From CAZSXU01 sp964610505 (GTDB lineage Bacteria; Arandabacterota; Arandabacteria; JAGLYR01): a stretch of DNA of 64,000 nucleotides. The stretch spans positions 1 to 64,000 of the forward strand of contig CAZSXU010000023.1 in the NCBI GenBank assembly GCA_964610505.1. The letters are read 5' to 3'. This document shows, piece after piece, positions 61,101 through 64,000 of the stretch (positions are counted from its first letter, which is position 1; each line of letters starts with the position of its first letter). Under the pieces are notes generated by a model. That model searched no databases. It had not been told where the DNA came from and saw only the letters and a program-made list of their open reading frames with translations. The position numbers and the translations under genes are program-made.

Positions 61101-64000
61101 CCATAAAGTCGGCGTACGCCTCGTCCACGTAGTAGAGACTCACGACCGCGTCGTCGTCCGGATCGTCATCCGTCCAATCGATGTCGAAACTCAGATGCGC
61201 GGAGTCCGGGAACATCGGCGTGTCCACGGTGATCGTCGGACCGATGCCCACCGAGTCGAGCCAGGAGGCGTAGTTCACGAAACCCAGCGTCGGATTGTCC
61301 ATCTGGTCCCAGATGGTCGAGATGTTCGCCGGGTACGGAAGCGCGTTCATCTCGCCCGTTCCGGTGGAGCCCCACCAGTTCCGATGGGCCTTCACCGTGT
61401 TGTTGGTTTCGTTGCAGACGTCGTAGAGGGAGTTCGAGTGCAGCCGGTTGTTCATCCCCTCCGCTGCGATGGAGTCCCCCAGACAGGCGTATCCGAGCGA
61501 GTCGACGTGCACGCCGTAGCTGTTGAGCGTGATCGTGTTGTCCTCGACCAGCACGTTGGCCCAGTTGAAGCTGTGAACTCCCGCCACGGCATTGCTCGAA
61601 ATCAGGTTGCTGAAAATGTGCGGCATCGCCTGCTGCCGGACGTCAATTCCGTCGGCGTGGTTGCCGGTGATGTTGTTGTCGTGGACGATCGGGCGGGCGA
61701 AGATAAAGCCCTCGCCGACAAACGCGATCCCGTTGGAGTTACCCGAAATTTCGTTATCATGGACGTCGAGTGTGGACGGCGAGTTGCTGATGCTGATTCC
61801 GTTGCCCACGTTGTTGTGGATCTCGTTCTGGTAGACGTCCATGAACTCGCCGGCCCAGCCGCTGTAGAAGGTCGTGTAGATCCCGCCGCCGTTTCCGGTC
61901 ACATCGTTGTCGTTGATCGTGCTTTGGCTTCCCTTGAATCCGGTGATGCTGATCCCGTAGCCGTCGTTGTCTCGAACCGCGTTCAGCGAGATGTCGGCTA
62001 CGACGGAATCGGCAATGGTTGTCGCAATCCCGTGACCGCCGTTGTCCCGGCAGTCATTGCCGGTGGCCGTGAGAAGTTCGTGCGCGTTGGACAGAAGCCG
62101 GATTCCCACACCCGAGCAGTCGTGAACCGAGCAGTCGGTCACCGTCGGATCGTTTCCATCCCAGTCGATGCCGGTTGCCGCGTATTCGACCTCGCACTCG
62201 TCGATGACCGTCGATGCACCGGGATTCGAGAGCTGAATCCCGCCCCAGTCGTCCGGATTCCGACCGGTGGACGTGAAGACGATCTGGTTCCCCGTGAGGC
62301 CGGCGGCAATGAGGGTCCCCTGTACAATGAGTTTCTTCGCCCCCGTTACGTCACTGGAGGCGAGCTCCTCCCCGGCGTTGATGGTGATGACGTCGGGTGA
62401 GACGATGGTCACGCTGCCGTTCATCTCATACTTGCCCGGACCGTCCCCGTCTACGATCCCTCCATCGGATTGGTCGACCAGGTCGTCCAGATCCCAGCTA
62501 ACCCCGGCGCCGGGCGTTTTGTACTCCGGCATCGCGGACAGTGTGACCGAGTTGGGGTCCTCATTGGGTGGCGCCGCACTGTCTTCGGCCCGGATTGTGA
62601 AGTAGTACATCGTCCCGTTCTGCAGACCTGTGACGACGAACTTATAGTCGTAGTTGGGCGCGCCGCTCTGGAGTGAGACGCCGGCCAGTTTGGTCCCGTC
62701 GGTGGCCGGCTCCTGGGTGTGATAGTAGACGTTGTAGCGGACCGGCGGATTGTCTCCGTCTACGGCATAATACAGATAGAGGGTCACTTCGCCGATCCCT
62801 GCTTCCGCCGCCTGGACCCCTGTGCTCGTAACCCATCCCGGTGGGGTCGTGTCGCACGGAATGCCGCTCGTGCACACGGAATCAGCGTAGTTGCCCGTCG
62901 AGTCGCACGCGAAGGCGCTGTAGAAATATTCGGTGCCGTTCACCAGACTGCCGTCCCAGATTGTCGTCCCCGTGCAGTTGCAGACCTGCGTGCCGTCGTT
63001 CGGGCCGGTCGGATAGCCGAACGTGCTTCTGCGAATCCGAAGATGCTTGTAGTCCGGATCGCTCGGCTTGTTCCACGTCAGATCGATGGCCCCGTCATAC
63101 GGATGTGCCGCGAAGTCGGTGGCCGGCCTCGGCGGAATCAGGTCCCAGGCGGTCGCCGTGTCCTGCGCGGCCGGGTGTGCGGCGGAGTGGTTCCCGTTGA
63201 TGTCGCAGGCGAAAGCCCCGTAGGCGTACTGGGTCCCATGCGCTACGGCAGTATCCGTGCAGATCGAACCACTGCCCGCATAGACGATCCTCCCATCGTT
63301 CTCGTCCACCGGGTATCCGCCGGAGGACTTGGCCAGAATGACGGTGCTGTTCCAATCGGCATCGCCCGGGTTCGTCCAGTTGAGGGAGATCCCTCCCACA
63401 ACCGGCGTCGCCGCCAACGACGTAGGATGCCCGGGCGGGATAAGATCCAACGGCATGGCGGAGGACTCGTTGGAGGGCTCTCCTTCCGCGCCCGGAGCTC
63501 CCCGCGCGGCCACGGCCAGATAGTACGTCGTCAGGCTCGAGAGACCCGACAGCGTGTGATTGGTGACGTTGCCGAGCAAAATCGGTGAGGCCCCTCCGTT
63601 GGCCCCCTTTCCCGTGTAGTCTCCCGGCGCCGTCCCGTAGTAGAGGTAGTAGGCTTGAGCTCCCGATGCCGGGTTCCAGCTCAGACTCAGAGAACCGTTG
63701 ACGCCCGACGGCGTCGCCGTGAACCCCGTCGGGGTTCCCACCGTCCCGGAAGGTACGAACTCGTAGGCACCCATGTCGAGATCCGGGTCGCTGCCCGCAT
63801 CCCGGCAGGGCGACGCGGCGTGCAACCGATAGTCCCCGGCCGGCCGGTTCATGAACAGAGGATCCATGGCGATATCCGACTCGGCCACTCCCTTGAACGT
63901 GCAGCCGACGTGCTGCATGTAGCCCCCGTGACTCGCTTCGATGTCGTTGTAACCCCAGTAGATCCGGGTCGACTCATTGCAGCGGACTCCCACAAAGCTG
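58111..64000 (-). CDS. Giant secreted protein: FN3, right-handed beta-helix, HYDIN-type repeats, FlgD-like C-terminal sorting domain (N-terminus outside window)
   Basis: The frame is open to the right edge, so only the C-terminal ~1960 residues are seen. In order: end of a beta-helix; four fibronectin III-like modules (about 85-490, for example PTGFTATPSGVNGSLSLSWN); a right-handed parallel beta-helix (about 545-920, VIDECEVEYAATGIDWDGND, VYQNEIHNNVGNGISISNSP); HYDIN/ASPM-type Ig repeats (about 1060-1520, SFGTCSCGDSRAWTFYIRNE); a beta-sandwich region with aromatic residues; and the FlgD_Ig tail after NYPNPFNPKTTVAFSLRDP ending GVYYCRLVTSGFVETRKMVL. The tail is typical of secreted proteins of FCB-related bacteria. 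It is likely a surface adhesin or polysaccharide-related protein; no catalytic residues are evident in the visible part. Confidence 0.9.
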   Translation of the reverse strand, partial: SFVGVRCNESTRIYWGYNDIEASHGGYMQHVGCTFKGVAESDIAMDPLFMNRPAGDYRLHAASPCRDAGSDPDLDMGAYEFVPSGTVGTPTGFTATPSGVNGSLSLSWNPASGAQAYYLYYGTAPGDYTGKGANGGASPILLGNVTNHTLSGLSSLTTYYLAVAARGAPGAEGEPSNESSAMPLDLIPPGHPTSLAATPVVGGISLNWTNPGDADWNSTVILAKSSGGYPVDENDGRIVYAGSGSICTDTAVAHGTQYAYGAFACDINGNHSAAHPAAQDTATAWDLIPPRPATDFAAHPYDGAIDLTWNKPSDPDYKHLRIRRSTFGYPTGPNDGTQVCNCTGTTIWDGSLVNGTEYFYSAFACDSTGNYADSVCTSGIPCDTTPPGWVTSTGVQAAEAGIGEVTLYLYYAVDGDNPPVRYNVYYHTQEPATDGTKLAGVSLQSGAPNYDYKFVVTGLQNGTMYYFTIRAEDSAAPPNEDPNSVTLSAMPEYKTPGAGVSWDLDDLVDQSDGGIVDGDGPGKYEMNGSVTIVSPDVITINAGEELASSDVTGAKKLIVQGTLIAAGLTGNQIVFTSTGRNPDDWGGIQLSNPGASTVIDECEVEYAATGIDWDGNDPTVTDCSVHDCSGVGIRLLSNAHELLTATGNDCRDNGGHGIATTIADSVVADISLNAVRDNDGYGISITGFKGSQSTINDNDVTGNGGGIYTTFYSGWAGEFMDVYQNEIHNNVGNGISISNSPSTLDVHDNEISGNSNGIAFVGEGFIFARPIVHDNNITGNHADGIDVRQQAMPHIFSNLISSNAVAGVHSFNWANVLVEDNTITLNSYGVHVDSLGYACLGDSIAAEGMNNRLHSNSLYDVCNETNNTVKAHRNWWGSTGTGEMNALPYPANISTIWDQMDNPTLGFVNYASWLDSVGIGPTITVDTPMFPDSAHLSFDIDWTDDDPDDDAVVSLYYVDEAYADFMAEKISIEGASNISEDDSADTYEWDTSHVPEGRYYIGGIIDDGTTTAWGVSVDVLEILHPEIDMDDSLVVITVPRGSTEEADLQITNSGAWDLTMSAKARDPLGVVWDCVTLSPADTVLAAGGDFAMNVAVDADSLVPGSYAGSIEITCDDPEEETVVVVLEVHVTDPDIAVSDTSHSFGTCSCGDSRAWTFYIRNEGTDSLWVENAWADDSNFQVDPVIDWVGVDAGDSLQVRVLFQPYHEGPCSSSVRIESNDPDEPVLLVDVDGIGDDLVMCDTEISFGAIHINQSVSGGVTVYNNDSLPFSVTGASVSGVFFGLQTGGFPRVVEPGEGLGINVSFAPAYEDAFYGSLTIYTNHAFEPQMYVSLGGSGVRPVIQLSESDHDFGAVAVGNSEDWELVVRSQGTCGLTVSGITGLAAPFEVVSPGFPQFIASGDSLPVTVRYAPTEPTDSADTLHVESDDPLQAAVSVTVAGQVSLAPEISLSPSAWDEIVFPTGIQEFYLEVINTGQASLIFNVSAFESKGRGLRASGTSLPPKFAGFLDELRDGGEMGDATKESTVPWLTIDPELGAVLPGDTVVVALKVEASSTPPGWYSATVRVESNDADEPLLDQAFDVGVTQFRYANHDAGNVTFTVTDGGCYGYWDMLLGEVFGDGFQYPSSDPTNYLVFGSFWAGTAPDRVMDGSCDYDWQTVSGGELEIVDGTSETGTARFDDSGAPSPLGLVIFQDTVALPDAPDDDYVVMSFRVDNTGGVGIDSLYLGLFMDWDIGDASLNTGGYAADLSLGYQYDSQGVDSTYLGIALLSPDVPGSFRFIHNPTYVWPTMGAIPDSSKWAFMSSGTIDTSPGSNDDWSTVMTVGPLSVDAGSHVNVSWAVVAGTGLADLRSNTEAARAIYVTEVVVAEGMIPAESDLEQNYPNPFNPKTTVAFSLRDPGHVSLCVFDVKGRRVRTLVDGIRGAGRHTVVWEGRDDLNVNVASGVYYCRLVTSGFVETRKMVLLK

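Overview
The window is about 64 kb of GC-rich bacterial chromosome with diderm features: several predicted lipoproteins, a FadL-type outer-membrane barrel, a LolA-like outer-membrane lipoprotein, HYDIN-type repeats, and a very large secreted protein ending in a FlgD-like Ig sorting domain. That C-terminal domain together with the housekeeping content resembles uncultured lineages of the FCB superphylum and its neighbours (Eisenbacteria, Krumholzibacteria or Latescibacteria-like), but no rRNA or marker phylogeny is available here, so this placement is an inference. No phage, plasmid or CRISPR feature is visible; the only mobile-looking DNA is a 218-bp palindromic element at 41909-42126.

Layout. 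1-1879 (+): NatA/NatB-type ABC exporter, cut by the left edge. 2237-8205 (-): a 47-residue membrane protein, then an ECF sigma factor, its anti-sigma factor and a protease-dead HtrA homologue, followed upstream by a LolA-like lipoprotein and a TPR lipoprotein. 8453-10917 (+): envelope genes behind a near-consensus promoter (Tyr-rich CXXCH lipoprotein, FadL-like porin, two small proteins). 10973-22897 (-): tRNA-Arg, a CDP-alcohol phosphatidyltransferase, recN, nadK, dxs, ispA, xseB, xseA, folD, a YmdB-like phosphodiesterase, rny, a structured intergenic RNA and zapA. 22897-29644 (-): the translation block thrS-infC-rplT-pheS-pheT (rpmI is missing from its usual place) plus tRNA-Val. 29757-36911 (-): rpsA, ispH, a Cmk-PlsC fusion, a 23S/16S pseudouridine synthase, scpB, scpA and a TrpRS C-terminal stub.

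37084-42741 (-): an exported desulfoferrodoxin-like protein, an exported C69 dipeptidase, SppA, and a flavoprotein beside the palindromic element. 42913-53482 (-): a complete MoxR/Bat (aerotolerance) cluster with three BatD-like proteins and an RmlD-like reductase at its head. 53673-58010 (+): a lipoprotein alkaline-phosphatase-superfamily hydrolase, then an ECF sigma factor, a HEAT-containing anti-sigma factor and a DUF4097-like beta-solenoid. 58111-64000 (-): the C-terminal ~1960 residues of a giant secreted beta-helix/FN3/HYDIN protein, cut by the right edge.

How the genes work together. The dxs-ispA-ispH set makes and condenses isoprenoid precursors; xseAB, recN and scpAB serve DNA repair and chromosome structure; thrS-infC-rplT-pheST, rpsA and rny serve translation and RNA turnover. 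Two separate ECF sigma/anti-sigma pairs probably sense the envelope, and each is followed by a secreted effector or sensor. The MoxR-Bat block is expected to form a VWA/TPR complex at the cytoplasmic membrane. The most unusual items are the HtrA homologue without its His and Ser, a tRNA-Val with C33, the TrpRS stub translationally coupled to scpA, the Cmk-PlsC fusion, the loss of rpmI from its operon, and the palindromic element.
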